From assembly GCA_017483765.1 (NCBI GenBank), contig JAFUVE010000031.1, forward strand, positions 1-64,000: a DNA stretch of 64,000 bases, written 5' to 3'. The position numbers and the translations under genes were made by a program. The DNA is from Bacteroidaceae bacterium. GTDB lineage: Bacteria > Bacteroidota > Bacteroidia > Bacteroidales > Bacteroidaceae. The notes under the pieces were generated by a model that saw only the letters and a list, made by a program, of their open reading frames with translations, was not told the DNA's origin and did no database searches. Below are positions 1 to 8,306 of the stretch, one piece after another (positions within the stretch are counted from its first letter, which is position 1; the number at the start of each line of letters is the position of its first letter).

Positions 1-3
1 AAC

Positions 4-1587
4 ATGAAGTTTGACAGCCTGATGGAGGAAATGGGCTTTAATGAAAAGAACTACCCATTGGGCAACCAGACGTTTGAGAAGATTATCACAGACGGCAAGT
101 ACTATGTGGACAAGACGGCACTGATCTATCGAATGACACATTCTTACAATTATGTGTTCCTGAGCCGCCCCCGTCGGTTCGGCAAGTCGTTGCTGTGTTC
201 TACGTTGGCTTCCTATTTCCGTGGCGAGAAAGAGTTGTTCCAGGGCCTGGCCATGGAGCGGCTGGAGAAGGATTGGAAGCGCTATCCGGTGATCCACCTG
301 AGCCTGGCATCGGTGAAGAGCGATGACCCCTCAGAAATCAAAGACTTGATAGACGACAAGCTGGAGCTGATAGAGGATGGTTTCGGCATTCCTTCAAAGA
401 CAGGCGACTTAGGCAGGCGCCTGAACAATATCATATTGGGATGCCATAAGAAATTCGGTGAGAAGGTGGTTGTGATTCTCGACGAGTACGACGACCCTTT
501 GCTGAACGTGCTCCATGAGCCAGACAAGCTGAAAATAGTCCGTCAGATCATGCGCACACTTTTCTCCCCGTTGAAGGACTGCGATCCATATTTGCGTTTT
601 CTCTTCATCACGGGCATCACGAAGTTCTCGCAGCTGAGCATCTTCAGCGAGATCAACAACCTGACCCTTGTCAGCATGGACGACGAGTACTCCACGCTGT
701 GTGGCTTCACACAGCAGGAACTGGAGACGGTGTTCACTGACGGCATCGACGCGCTGGCAACGAAAAAAGGCTTGAGCCGTGAACAGACGCTCGACGAGCT
801 TCGCCAGACCTACGACGGCTACCATTTCTCGGCCGAATCTCCCGGTGTTTATAACCCCTACAGCATCGTCAATGCGCTCTCCGATGGAGATACAAAGAAC
901 TATTGGTTCGCCACGAGAACACCTACCTTCCTTGTCAACACACTGAAGGAATTCCATACCGACATCGCTGATGTCGACGGCAGTGAAGCCTCCGTTGAGG
1001 AGTTCGACGCACCAACGGAGAACATGCACTCTGTCCTCCCACTCTTCTACCAGAGCGGCTACCTCACCATCAAGGACTACGACCCGGAGTTCAGCATCTA
1101 TACACTGGGATACCCCAACAAAGAAGTCCGCACGGGCTTGCTCAACGCGCTCTATCCCTTCTACGTCACAGCGAACACCGACGGAAAGTCCGATACGCTG
1201 CGATCGATAGTCAAGGGATTCCGCAACCACGACCTCGACCAGGTGTTCCAGACGCTTCAGGCCTTCCTCGAGGGCATACCCTACCAGGACAGCCATTTCG
1301 ACGAGAACCACTGGACACAGATGCTCTACGTCGTCTTCTCGCTGCTCGGAATTTACACCGAGTCGCAGGTACGGACCGCCAAAGGCCGCATCGACATCGT
1401 GGTGAAGACAGCTGACGACATCTACGTGATGGAGGTGAAGCTGGACCACCCGGCACAAGAGGCGCTGGAGCAGATTGACGCGAAAAGCTACCTCGTCCCC
1501 TACACCCTCGACGGCCGTCGGCTGACGAAGATCGGCATGACGTTCTCCACTGAGCAGCGCAACGTGACGGAATGGATGGTAGGGTGA
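4..1587 (+). CDS. AAA-ATPase-like / PD-(D/E)XK nuclease (DUF1703 family), copy 1
   Basis: 527 residues. The N-terminal half is an AAA-ATPase-like domain with Walker A SRPRRFGKS (residues 54-62) and a Walker B-like VVVILDEYDDP (155-165). The C-terminus carries a PD-(D/E)XK nuclease core: GRID with D464, then EVK with E477 and K479. This matches the PF09820 + PF08011 architecture, which is expanded in Bacteroidetes and has no established function. Two paralogues lie at 33.4 and 39.0 kb. They have DEYDAP where this copy has DEYDDP, an Ala-to-Asp change beside the Walker B acid residues. Residues up to about 285 resemble copy 2, residues about 285-410 resemble copy 3, and the last 120 are common to all. 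The ATG at 4 is only three bases into the window and the protein is 7-9 residues shorter than its paralogues, so the true start may lie upstream of the window. Confidence 0.88.
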   Translation: MKFDSLMEEMGFNEKNYPLGNQTFEKIITDGKYYVDKTALIYRMTHSYNYVFLSRPRRFGKSLLCSTLASYFRGEKELFQGLAMERLEKDWKRYPVIHLSLASVKSDDPSEIKDLIDDKLELIEDGFGIPSKTGDLGRRLNNIILGCHKKFGEKVVVILDEYDDPLLNVLHEPDKLKIVRQIMRTLFSPLKDCDPYLRFLFITGITKFSQLSIFSEINNLTLVSMDDEYSTLCGFTQQELETVFTDGIDALATKKGLSREQTLDELRQTYDGYHFSAESPGVYNPYSIVNALSDGDTKNYWFATRTPTFLVNTLKEFHTDIADVDGSEASVEEFDAPTENMHSVLPLFYQSGYLTIKDYDPEFSIYTLGYPNKEVRTGLLNALYPFYVTANTDGKSDTLRSIVKGFRNHDLDQVFQTLQAFLEGIPYQDSHFDENHWTQMLYVVFSLLGIYTESQVRTAKGRIDIVVKTADDIYVMEVKLDHPAQEALEQIDAKSYLVPYTLDGRRLTKIGMTFSTEQRNVTEWMVG

Positions 1588-1624
1588 GATTCCTTTCTTA
1601 TAGACTCATTACTCGAAACTTCTC

Positions 1625-2935
1625 TTATATCATATTTCTCATCTTGATGTCGATGTACTTGTTGAGTACGTCGACAGTGAGGTGTTGTGGCTCGGTCAGC
1701 AGTGCGAGTATGCCGTTCTGCTGAAGAAGTGTGATGATGCTGCGTCGCTCCATCGCATTCTTTTCAGCCACCACATGACGGAAGTACTCCTCCACTGATT
1801 CTGGGGCGCTTTTTATGTAGTCGTTCTGCTCGTTGTCCTCGAAGAACACGATGAGCAGTCGGTGGTGCTTGCTGATCTGGCGGAGATAAGGCAGTTGCCT
1901 CCGTAGTGCGTTGATGCTGAAGAAGTTGGTGTAGAGGATGATGAGGCTTCGCTTGCGTATGAATTTCAAGATATGTGTGCTTAGGGCTGCGAAGTCGCTC
2001 TCCTGGAATTCTGTGTGTATGTTGTAGAGAGTCTCCAGTATGTTGGTCATCTGCGTCTGTCGACGTGCAGAGGCGAGGAAGGCCCCAGGCTTGTTGTTGA
2101 ACGTGGCGAGCCCCACGTTGTCGTCTTTACGCAGTGCGATATGTGAGAGTACGAGCGATGCGTTGATGGCATGGTCGAGCAATGTCATCCCTTGGAATGT
2201 CTGCTGCATGACACGCCCTGTGTCGATGACATTGTAGACATGCTGTGCCCGCTCATCCTCATAGACATTGACCATCAGCTGATGTCGTCGTGCCGAGGCT
2301 TTCCAGTTGATTTTCCGGTAGTCGTCGTCGGGAACGTAGTCCTTGATTTGTGCGAACTCCGTCGCGTTTCCGATACGACGTATGCGTTTGTTTCCCGTCT
2401 CGGTGTTGGTTCGGAGCGTTGTGAGCTCATATTTGTTGAGCTGCAGATAGGAGGGATAGACTTTCACCTCCTTGCTCTCAGCGAGTGTGAACCGCCTCTG
2501 TACGAGTCCCCACGCCGTCGTGGCAAACACGCGTATGCGTCCGAACCCGTAACTCCCTCGCTCTTTCGGACGGAGCACATAGCTGATGGATGCGGAATCT
2601 CCGGGCGCAAGACGCAGACGCCGGCTGAAATCGCGTACTTGGAAGATGACAGGCATCTCGTCAATCACCTCGGCGTCAACCATGAAGGGATATGATGAGC
2701 GCAGCTTGACTTCCACCTCGTTGTCGTCGCCGTTCGACAGGCGGTCGGCAACGATACGTTCAGCTTCGACGCCTCTGACTTTGGCATAGAGTCGCTGTCG
2801 CTCGACGGCTGCTGCTGCGAATACCGCCACCGTCATGACGCATCCTGCAATGAAGATGCCCGTGTGAAGCGCTCCGCATGCGACGACAATGATGGATATG
2901 CCCAAAAGGAGAAAAAAACGCCTGGTGAGAAACAG
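1625..2935 (-). CDS. DUF58 domain membrane-anchored protein
   Basis: About 436 residues. The N-terminus has one or two membrane segments, followed by a beta-rich region and a DUF58 core (DYRKINWKASARR around residue 200) and a VWA-like C-terminal half. DUF58 proteins are usually encoded beside MoxR AAA+ ATPases, as here, and are thought to be their partners at the membrane. The start is uncertain. The frame is open to a stop at 2939-2941 and has no ATG or GTG at its head. A TTG at 2905 is possible, but CTG at 2935 gives the N-terminus MFLTRRFFLLLG, which looks family-like. It also lies five bases after a heptamer-repeat leader of the kind that ends just before the start codon at five other genes here. 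It is last in the moxR cluster and converges on the gene at 4-1587. Confidence 0.85.
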   Translation of the reverse strand: MFLTRRFFLLLGISIIVVACGALHTGIFIAGCVMTVAVFAAAAVERQRLYAKVRGVEAERIVADRLSNGDDNEVEVKLRSSYPFMVDAEVIDEMPVIFQVRDFSRRLRLAPGDSASISYVLRPKERGSYGFGRIRVFATTAWGLVQRRFTLAESKEVKVYPSYLQLNKYELTTLRTNTETGNKRIRRIGNATEFAQIKDYVPDDDYRKINWKASARRHQLMVNVYEDERAQHVYNVIDTGRVMQQTFQGMTLLDHAINASLVLSHIALRKDDNVGLATFNNKPGAFLASARRQTQMTNILETLYNIHTEFQESDFAALSTHILKFIRKRSLIILYTNFFSINALRRQLPYLRQISKHHRLLIVFFEDNEQNDYIKSAPESVEEYFRHVVAEKNAMERRSIITLLQQNGILALLTEPQHLTVDVLNKYIDIKMRNMI

Positions 2936-2940
2936 TGGTT

Positions 2941-2969
2941 ATATTTACGATTTAAAGATTTACGATTTA
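2941..2969 (-). repeat. Heptamer-repeat leader of the DUF58 gene
   Basis: Read on the coding strand there are four 7-base units (TAAATCG, TAAATCT, TAAATCG, TAAATAT) with one extra base between the second and third. They end 5 bases before the proposed CTG start. The TAAATCG unit recurs in the flavodoxin leader at 35063-35097. Confidence 0.7.
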
Positions 2970-2993
2970 TTTCATGAACTTTGTCACGGCTCA

Positions 2994-3020
2994 ACAAAGC
3001 TCAAGCAAGCTTGGCTTTGT
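2994..3020. other. Intergenic stem-loop between moxR and DUF58 gene
   Basis: ACAAAGC at 2994-3000 pairs with GCTTTGT at 3014-3020, with an inner CAAG/CTTG stem and a single bulged base. There is no T-run after it on either strand, so it may be an mRNA processing or stability hairpin inside the operon rather than a terminator. Confidence 0.5.
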
Positions 3021-3045
3021 GTTCGCTGCTACAAAGTTTTCCGAT

Positions 3046-4005
3046 TTATTTCGGAACTTCAATCAGGCTGATGATACCTTTGATGACTTTCTCCACTGTC
3101 ATGCCTTCGAGGTCGGCCTCCGTGTTGAGCATCAGTCGGTGTCGCAGGACAGGGTAGGCCAGTCGCTGTATGTCGTCTGGCGTGATGAAGTCTCGTCCCT
3201 GCAGAAGAGCCATGCCCTTGGCAGTCTGCATCAGCGCTACGGAGGCTCTTGGGGAAGCGCCGAGGAAGAGGTATCGGTTGTTGCGTGTGGCTTGCACAAT
3301 CTGCACGATGTAGTTCATCAGCGACGGCTCCACTACGACGCTTGACGTGAGCTTCCGAAGTTCCAGCAACTCCTCCACTTTGATGACGGGCTTCAGCTGG
3401 TCGAGTTTCGTGAATCCGCTGTTGCCGTGATGTCGGTTGAGCACTTCCAGCTCCTCCTGAGATGTGGGGTATCCCACGTTGATTTTCATGACGAATCGGT
3501 CGAGCTGTGCCTCCGGCAGCTTGTATGTGCCTTCCTGCTCCACGGGGTTCTGCGTGGCAATGATGGTGAAGACGGGGTTCATCGGATAGGTCACGGAGTC
3601 AACGGTCACCTGTCTCTCCTGCATCACCTCGAACAGAGCCGCCTGGGTCTTTGCCGGCGCACGGTTGATTTCGTCCACGAGCACGATGTCAGCGAACACC
3701 GGTCCTCTGTGGAAGTCGAAGTCTCCGCTCTTCATGTTGAACACGGTGGTGCCCAGCACGTCGCTTGGCATCAGGTCAGGCGTGAACTGAATGCGTCCGA
3801 ACTGGGTGTCGATGAGCTTGCTGATGGTTCGGGCCATCAGCGTCTTCGCCACGCCCGGTACACCCTCAAGCAGGATATGCCCGTCGGCCAGGATTGCTGA
3901 CAGGATGAGGTCGACCGTGTATTGCTGGCCTACCACTACTTGTGCTATGCAGTCTCTTATCTCGCGGGTCTTCTCTGCAAACCCGCTCAGGTCAAGTCTT
4001 TCCAT
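3046..4005 (-). CDS. MoxR-family AAA+ ATPase
   Basis: 319 residues, the usual MoxR length. Walker A is GVPGVAKT (residues 48-55) and Walker B is VDEINRAP (110-117). An ATQNP sensor-1 region and the C-terminal MoxR lid follow. MoxR ATPases act as chaperone-like remodelers, often of VWA or DUF58 partners at the inner membrane; the partner here is the DUF58 gene just downstream. It lies after the DUF4350 gene in the same direction, with about 120 bases between them that carry the heptamer leader. The start is ATG at 4005, with no Shine-Dalgarno sequence, as is common in Bacteroidetes. Confidence 0.93.
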   Translation of the reverse strand: MERLDLSGFAEKTREIRDCIAQVVVGQQYTVDLILSAILADGHILLEGVPGVAKTLMARTISKLIDTQFGRIQFTPDLMPSDVLGTTVFNMKSGDFDFHRGPVFADIVLVDEINRAPAKTQAALFEVMQERQVTVDSVTYPMNPVFTIIATQNPVEQEGTYKLPEAQLDRFVMKINVGYPTSQEELEVLNRHHGNSGFTKLDQLKPVIKVEELLELRKLTSSVVVEPSLMNYIVQIVQATRNNRYLFLGASPRASVALMQTAKGMALLQGRDFITPDDIQRLAYPVLRHRLMLNTEADLEGMTVEKVIKGIISLIEVPK

Positions 4006-4012
4006 TATTTTT

Positions 4013-4043
4013 AGTTGTCAGTTTTTAGTTTTCAGTTTTCAGT
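4013..4043 (-). repeat. Heptamer-repeat leader of moxR
   Basis: On the coding strand four complete 7-base units (GAAAACT twice, AAAAACT, GACAACT) run in register, followed by AAAAATA, directly up to the moxR ATG. The same units (GAAAACT, AAAAACT) build the sufB leader at 18720-18782. Confidence 0.75.
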
Positions 4044-4127
4044 GGATTTCCCATGTTTGCTGGATGCAAGGTGACTATGGCAATGGTGTCCGGTGGGTAT
4101 TCCGTAGGCTGCCATAGCACTGACTCT

Positions 4128-5507
4128 TTACAGAATTCCCTTGTCGATCTGGTCCATACTGTCGATGAGTCTTGTCATTTTCTTTTCCGAACAGTGGGAC
4201 AGCTTTTGCAGCACTTTCAATTCTATCATTTCGTCCGGCCATGATGCATCGCCTTTCTCTTGCATGACTTCGGCTCTGACTCTCTCCATTTCCTTTCCAC
4301 GTTCCAGGAAATAGCTGTCCATGGTGTTGAGCGTCTGCTCGATGTCGGCTTCTGAGATGCCCGAAAGTGCTGAGATCCGCTGTATGGCCTCCGTCCGGTG
4401 GTCGGGGTCGGCAATGTCGACACCAGATTTTTGCTTCATGTTCTCAGTCAGCACGCGGTATTTTGTCCTGATGATGTGGTCTGTGGCTTTTTTCCGCTTG
4501 TGCATGCTTCCAATCTGCTTGATGAAGTTGAGCTGTCCGTTCATCTTTTTCTTCATCACAGTAACCACCCGCTGCTTGCGTTTGGCTGAGAAGATGCAGA
4601 AAAGCAGGAATGCCAGAATCATGAGGTTGAAAGCTGTACGCAGCGGTGTGCTCGAAAGTATATGCTTCATGAGCGCCTGATGGTCGTCGGAGCTGTTTTG
4701 TCCTTCTCCTTCTCCATTATTTCCCTTGGATGGCTGGAGTTGGTTGGCATTTCGCGTCCTGACCATAGGCTTTCTGCCCGCAAGCGACACGATTCGCATG
4801 ATGAGATTGTAGTTGTCGTTCTCCAGTATTCCGTAGTTTGTGAACAGCAGTGGCATACAGCATACCACGATTCTGCCTTTGCCGTAGTTTGCCACTTTTA
4901 CCATCGGCCATTCCTTACGTCCTCCCATGAGCAGCTTGTCAGTCCATTTCAGATAATATTTATTCTCTGATATGGTGTATCCGTAATACGAGGGATCGTA
5001 TTCTCCAAGACAGAAGTTTCCGATTGGAGCTGATACGATGTAGTTCCTGGCAGGATATGTCTCGTCCTTGGGGTATCTCACGTGTATGTAGAGATCTTTT
5101 TCAGGCTGCAGTCCGTAGCTGTATTGCCGTTGCATCCCTGTGTTCCAACCTTCTCCCATGGAGTGGGATATGCTGTTGGCACATACGATGATGCTTCCTC
5201 CCTTTTTCACAAATTCCATCGCTTTTCCTGTCTCTATGTCGACGTTGTTTCTGGCGATGAGGATGGTGTGCTGCTTATATTGAGGGTCTGCAATGAGTGA
5301 GTCTGCCGGTCTGTCGCTCACGTCGTATCCTTGCCCGACAGACTGCCGCATGATTGAGTCGAATACGAAGCATCCGTATGGCTCCTTGTCGTCAGCCTCA
5401 TACGTAGGACTCCAGGTGAAGGTGCTGCCGGATGTACAGGTCAGAACGGTCAGGATCACGATTGCAGTGACGCCGAGCACGATATACATATAATGGCTCA
5501 TTTTCAT
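4128..5507 (-). CDS. DUF4350 domain membrane protein
   Basis: 459 residues. There is an N-terminal membrane anchor (residues about 8-24), a long extracytoplasmic segment of DUF4350 type (a GATase-like fold seen in MoxR clusters), a second membrane helix around LRTAFNLMILAFLLFCIF (about residue 295), and a charged cytoplasmic tail that looks helical. The start overlaps the stop of the upstream DUF4129 gene by four bases (ATGA), so the two are probably translationally coupled. The function is unknown. The position between DUF4129 and MoxR is the standard arrangement of this cluster in Bacteroidetes. Confidence 0.8.
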   Translation of the reverse strand: MKMSHYMYIVLGVTAIVILTVLTCTSGSTFTWSPTYEADDKEPYGCFVFDSIMRQSVGQGYDVSDRPADSLIADPQYKQHTILIARNNVDIETGKAMEFVKKGGSIIVCANSISHSMGEGWNTGMQRQYSYGLQPEKDLYIHVRYPKDETYPARNYIVSAPIGNFCLGEYDPSYYGYTISENKYYLKWTDKLLMGGRKEWPMVKVANYGKGRIVVCCMPLLFTNYGILENDNYNLIMRIVSLAGRKPMVRTRNANQLQPSKGNNGEGEGQNSSDDHQALMKHILSSTPLRTAFNLMILAFLLFCIFSAKRKQRVVTVMKKKMNGQLNFIKQIGSMHKRKKATDHIIRTKYRVLTENMKQKSGVDIADPDHRTEAIQRISALSGISEADIEQTLNTMDSYFLERGKEMERVRAEVMQEKGDASWPDEMIELKVLQKLSHCSEKKMTRLIDSMDQIDKGIL

Positions 5508-6220
5508 GACGCACCTCCTTTCTCTTCCGTTGATGTGGCGGTGGTGGCGTCTATCGCCTCAGCCACGTTGGCATTTACCTCTTCCAGCATTTGCTCTGCC
5601 TGAAGAAAATCCGTCTCTCCCGTGTCGTACATGCCGTAGCGCACGCGGAGAAAGAGGGTGGTGAGCCTGGTGAAGGAGGCCAGTTTCGCCTCGTAGCTGT
5701 AGTCGGTGGGAGTCTTCTCGTGCTCCCACGTGACGATTCCCTTCTCGTCAAGATTCCGCAGTGCTTTCAGATAGACATGCCGTATGCCTTCACGCCAGTT
5801 GCCATTGGCTTTGGCTCTGCTGATTTCGTCTTCGAAGTCGATGCCTGTGATTTGCAGCTCGTCGGCGGTTTCTTCTTGTTCCTCCGATGCTTCCTCGTCG
5901 TCGTCCTCTTTTTCCTTCCTTTTCTTGTCGAAAAAACCTTGCTTATGTAGAATATAGACCGCCAGCGAGAGAATGGCGAGCAGCACCACTATTGCCAGTA
6001 TCCATCCGAAGGTGGGACTGATGGATGCGCTGGGCATGTCGATGTCGGGTATATCGATGTCGGGCATGTCGGTGTCAGGCGGGAGCGAACCGTATCCCCC
6101 CGTACCACCGCTGCTTGTAGGCGTGGTTGCCTTGTCGCTGTAGTAGTCGAAGTCTCCTGAAGAGCGGAATTTCTGTATGGCGCTCTTGCTGCATCTTATG
6201 GTGTCGCTGACTAAGCTCAT
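5504..6220 (-). CDS. DUF4129 domain membrane protein
   Basis: 238 residues. The N-terminal half contains a low-complexity run of Asp/Met/Pro/Ile repeats (DMPDIDIPDIDMP). One membrane helix follows at about residues 70-92, then a Glu-rich linker and a C-terminal DUF4129 domain (TDYSYEAKLASFTRLTTLFLRVRYG). It overlaps both neighbours by four bases, which indicates a tightly coupled operon. DUF4129 occurs in transglutaminase-like and MoxR-linked envelope proteins; no activity can be assigned. Confidence 0.8.
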   Translation of the reverse strand: MSLVSDTIRCSKSAIQKFRSSGDFDYYSDKATTPTSSGGTGGYGSLPPDTDMPDIDIPDIDMPSASISPTFGWILAIVVLLAILSLAVYILHKQGFFDKKRKEKEDDDEEASEEQEETADELQITGIDFEDEISRAKANGNWREGIRHVYLKALRNLDEKGIVTWEHEKTPTDYSYEAKLASFTRLTTLFLRVRYGMYDTGETDFLQAEQMLEEVNANVAEAIDATTATSTEEKGGAS

Positions 6221-7119
6221 TCGTCTCTCAGTTTTTCAAAATTCTCGATTTTCTCTTTCAACTCGTATCTGTGGTTGCGTTCCTCCAGCGAGCCGTACTG
6301 GAAGACAATGCCGATGGACAAGGCTGTGATGGCCAGCGTGACACTCACCGACAAGACCAGCAGCAGTGCCAGCAGCAGAATCCAGTATATGGCGTATGCC
6401 ACAATGTTGTTGGAAGGGACGGTTCCGAGGAACATTCCCTTGTACTCCACGATTACGTTGATAACCCCAATCTCCCAGAGGAAGACGAGCAAACCGACCA
6501 ACAGGAGCAACAAGGTGATGATAAGAGAGTTCCAGAAATGTGAGAATGCATACCGGATGGTGGTTTCCATGCTCTCTCCATATTTTTTCCTGCCGATGAT
6601 GAATGCGGGTGGAGCCATCTCTAAGAAGAAGAAAATGATGATTGTGAGTACTATCATCCAAAACCACTCATTGCCTTTGATGAGTACAGGCACAACCAGC
6701 AGCGCGTAGAGGATGAACGGCAGGAAGGAAAGAAACCACTTGGAAAGATTGAGAAAATATGTCATTCTCAGGTCCTGGAATCTCAGTCCCTGGATACCTT
6801 CCTTGTGTGAGTAGTGGGTGTCGATGAGCGTGAATGCCATCGGCATCACCGCTGCCGCTGTCAGGATTGGAAACAGGATGCGCAGTGTGGTGAGCGTACT
6901 GCTTTCTATATGCAGGACGTCGAGCCATTCCATGGACGTGTTCCACACATCGCTGCTCATGTATGCCTGCAGGAATACTATAGCAAAAATGATGCAGAAA
7001 GGAGCCGCCACAACGAGCACGTTGCGACAGACGGCTGTGAAGTTCTCCCTCAGGAAGTCGAAGGTGATGTTCAGTTTCTCCCCCGTACTCCGTCTTTTGT
7101 ATAGCGGTTCGCTAAACAT
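6217..7119 (-). CDS. Polytopic membrane protein of the moxR cluster
   Basis: 300 residues with about six predicted membrane helices (for example VVAAPFCIIFAIVFL near residue 37 and IYWILLLALLLVLSVSVTL near 250) and few recognisable motifs. I do not recognise a named family. It overlaps the spoIIM-like gene upstream by 8 bases and the DUF4129 gene downstream by 4 bases. It is therefore an integral part of the cluster and probably the membrane scaffold for the DUF4129/DUF4350 proteins (inference from position only). Confidence 0.75.
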   Translation of the reverse strand: MFSEPLYKRRSTGEKLNITFDFLRENFTAVCRNVLVVAAPFCIIFAIVFLQAYMSSDVWNTSMEWLDVLHIESSTLTTLRILFPILTAAAVMPMAFTLIDTHYSHKEGIQGLRFQDLRMTYFLNLSKWFLSFLPFILYALLVVPVLIKGNEWFWMIVLTIIIFFFLEMAPPAFIIGRKKYGESMETTIRYAFSHFWNSLIITLLLLLVGLLVFLWEIGVINVIVEYKGMFLGTVPSNNIVAYAIYWILLLALLLVLSVSVTLAITALSIGIVFQYGSLEERNHRYELKEKIENFEKLRDE

Positions 7120-8074
7120 GGGCTGCCTCCTTTCTGAATTTTCTTGGGTAGACCACGAAATAAATGATGATGAAAGCGAACTCCGCCACGATAGCCGTGA
7201 TTCGGATGGGATTCGGAATCTCCGTGTGTCGTGTGATGAAACTCTCGATGAATCCAGCCACGATGGTGATGGGTACGATGGCCAGCATCATTTTCAGCCC
7301 TTGCTTGGCCGACCGCTTGAAAGCCTCGAAACGCGAGTAAGTCTTTGGGAAAAGCCATCCGTGTCCGAGCGTGATTCCGGCTGCGCCGGATATGATGCAT
7401 GCCGGAATCTCGAGCGCGCCGTGCTGCCAGATGGCTAGCACAGACTCCCATCCTGCTCCGTGCTGGAAGAAGAATGTCTGGAAGCTTCCCAGCATGATGG
7501 CGTTGATGAATAGGATGTAGATGGTTGCGATGCTGGTGAAGATGCCAGAGATGAAGGTGCGTAAGTCCACCATCAGGTTGTTGAACGTAATAAAGAGAAA
7601 GCTGTCGAGCTCTGGTGACGAGGCATACACATGTGTTGGTCTTCCTTCACTGATGTTCGCAAGGGTCATGTCCACATAAGCGTCTCCCATGACCGCTCTT
7701 GCATATTCAGGGTCTTGCAGTTGTGAGAAAACTCCGATGAGCGCGAACAGCATGAACACGACGAAAGAGAACAGCAAGGACTTGCGGCATTCGTACATCA
7801 CCGTAGGCAGTTCGCGTGTCCAGATGGTGATCAGACGGCTCCATCTGGTCGGCTCTTTCTGGTAGATGTGGTTGTGGAGAGTGAATGCCAGCTCGTTCAG
7901 CTTGTTTGTGGTCGACGTGCCAGGGTAGTGTGTCTGGGCATAAGCCAGGTCGGAGGTGATGTCGAGATATGCCTCGGCCATGTCCTCTCCGCTGGCAGGA
8001 ATCTTTTTCGACACCATAAGCAGCGCGTGCGTCCATTTGTCTGAGTTTCGGTTGACGAAGTCTTTCTCTTTCAT
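7112..8074 (-). CDS. SpoIIM/DUF95-family membrane protein
   Basis: 320 residues. A soluble helical N-terminus is followed by 5-6 membrane segments with the DUF95 pattern (IISGAAGITLGHGWLFP around residues 235-250). In endospore formers SpoIIM acts in septal peptidoglycan remodelling. This organism does not sporulate, so the homologue has some other envelope role, typically found with RDD and MoxR genes as here. It is the first gene of the minus-strand cluster, and a promoter lies just upstream at 8105-8135. Confidence 0.82.
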   Translation of the reverse strand: MKEKDFVNRNSDKWTHALLMVSKKIPASGEDMAEAYLDITSDLAYAQTHYPGTSTTNKLNELAFTLHNHIYQKEPTRWSRLITIWTRELPTVMYECRKSLLFSFVVFMLFALIGVFSQLQDPEYARAVMGDAYVDMTLANISEGRPTHVYASSPELDSFLFITFNNLMVDLRTFISGIFTSIATIYILFINAIMLGSFQTFFFQHGAGWESVLAIWQHGALEIPACIISGAAGITLGHGWLFPKTYSRFEAFKRSAKQGLKMMLAIVPITIVAGFIESFITRHTEIPNPIRITAIVAEFAFIIIYFVVYPRKFRKEAAHV

Positions 8075-8104
8075 GTCTTACGGTTCGTGGTTTTTCTCAT
8101 TATG

Positions 8105-8135
8105 CAAAGGTAATGTTTTTTTGAAAAACTGCAAA
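8105..8135 (-). promoter_or_regulatory. Promoter of the moxR cluster
   Basis: On the minus strand TTTG (8132-8135) and TACCTTTG (8105-8112) are separated by exactly 19 bases, matching the Bacteroidetes sigma-ABfr -33/-7 consensus. It lies 31 bases upstream of the spoIIM-like start. Confidence 0.8.
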
Positions 8136-8258
8136 TATAAATTGAAGAAATATTTTTTATTTGTGGATTTGGTGTATGAAATGCCTTGCAGGATGTATGA
8201 ATTTCTTTTCTGCCTTCCGGCTCTTCCTGTAGCTGATTACTATTTTTATGTCTTATGT

Positions 8259-8289
8259 TTTGGCATTTGAGAAATCTTTTGTATTTTTG
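8259..8289 (+). promoter_or_regulatory. Promoter of the RDD gene
   Basis: TTTG (8259-8262), 19 bases, then TATTTTTG (8282-8289); the RDD gene starts 17 bases later. It is back-to-back with the moxR-cluster promoter in the 232-base divergent spacer, so both sides could respond to one regulator. Confidence 0.8.
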
Positions 8290-8306
8290 CAAAAAAATAG
8301 GCTTTT

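Noticed and set aside
409-1458. 349-codon antisense open frame inside AAA/nuclease copy 1
   Set aside because: Equivalent antisense frames occur over copies 2 and 3 (for example 39832-40746); they arise from codon bias of the sense gene and their translations resemble no protein.
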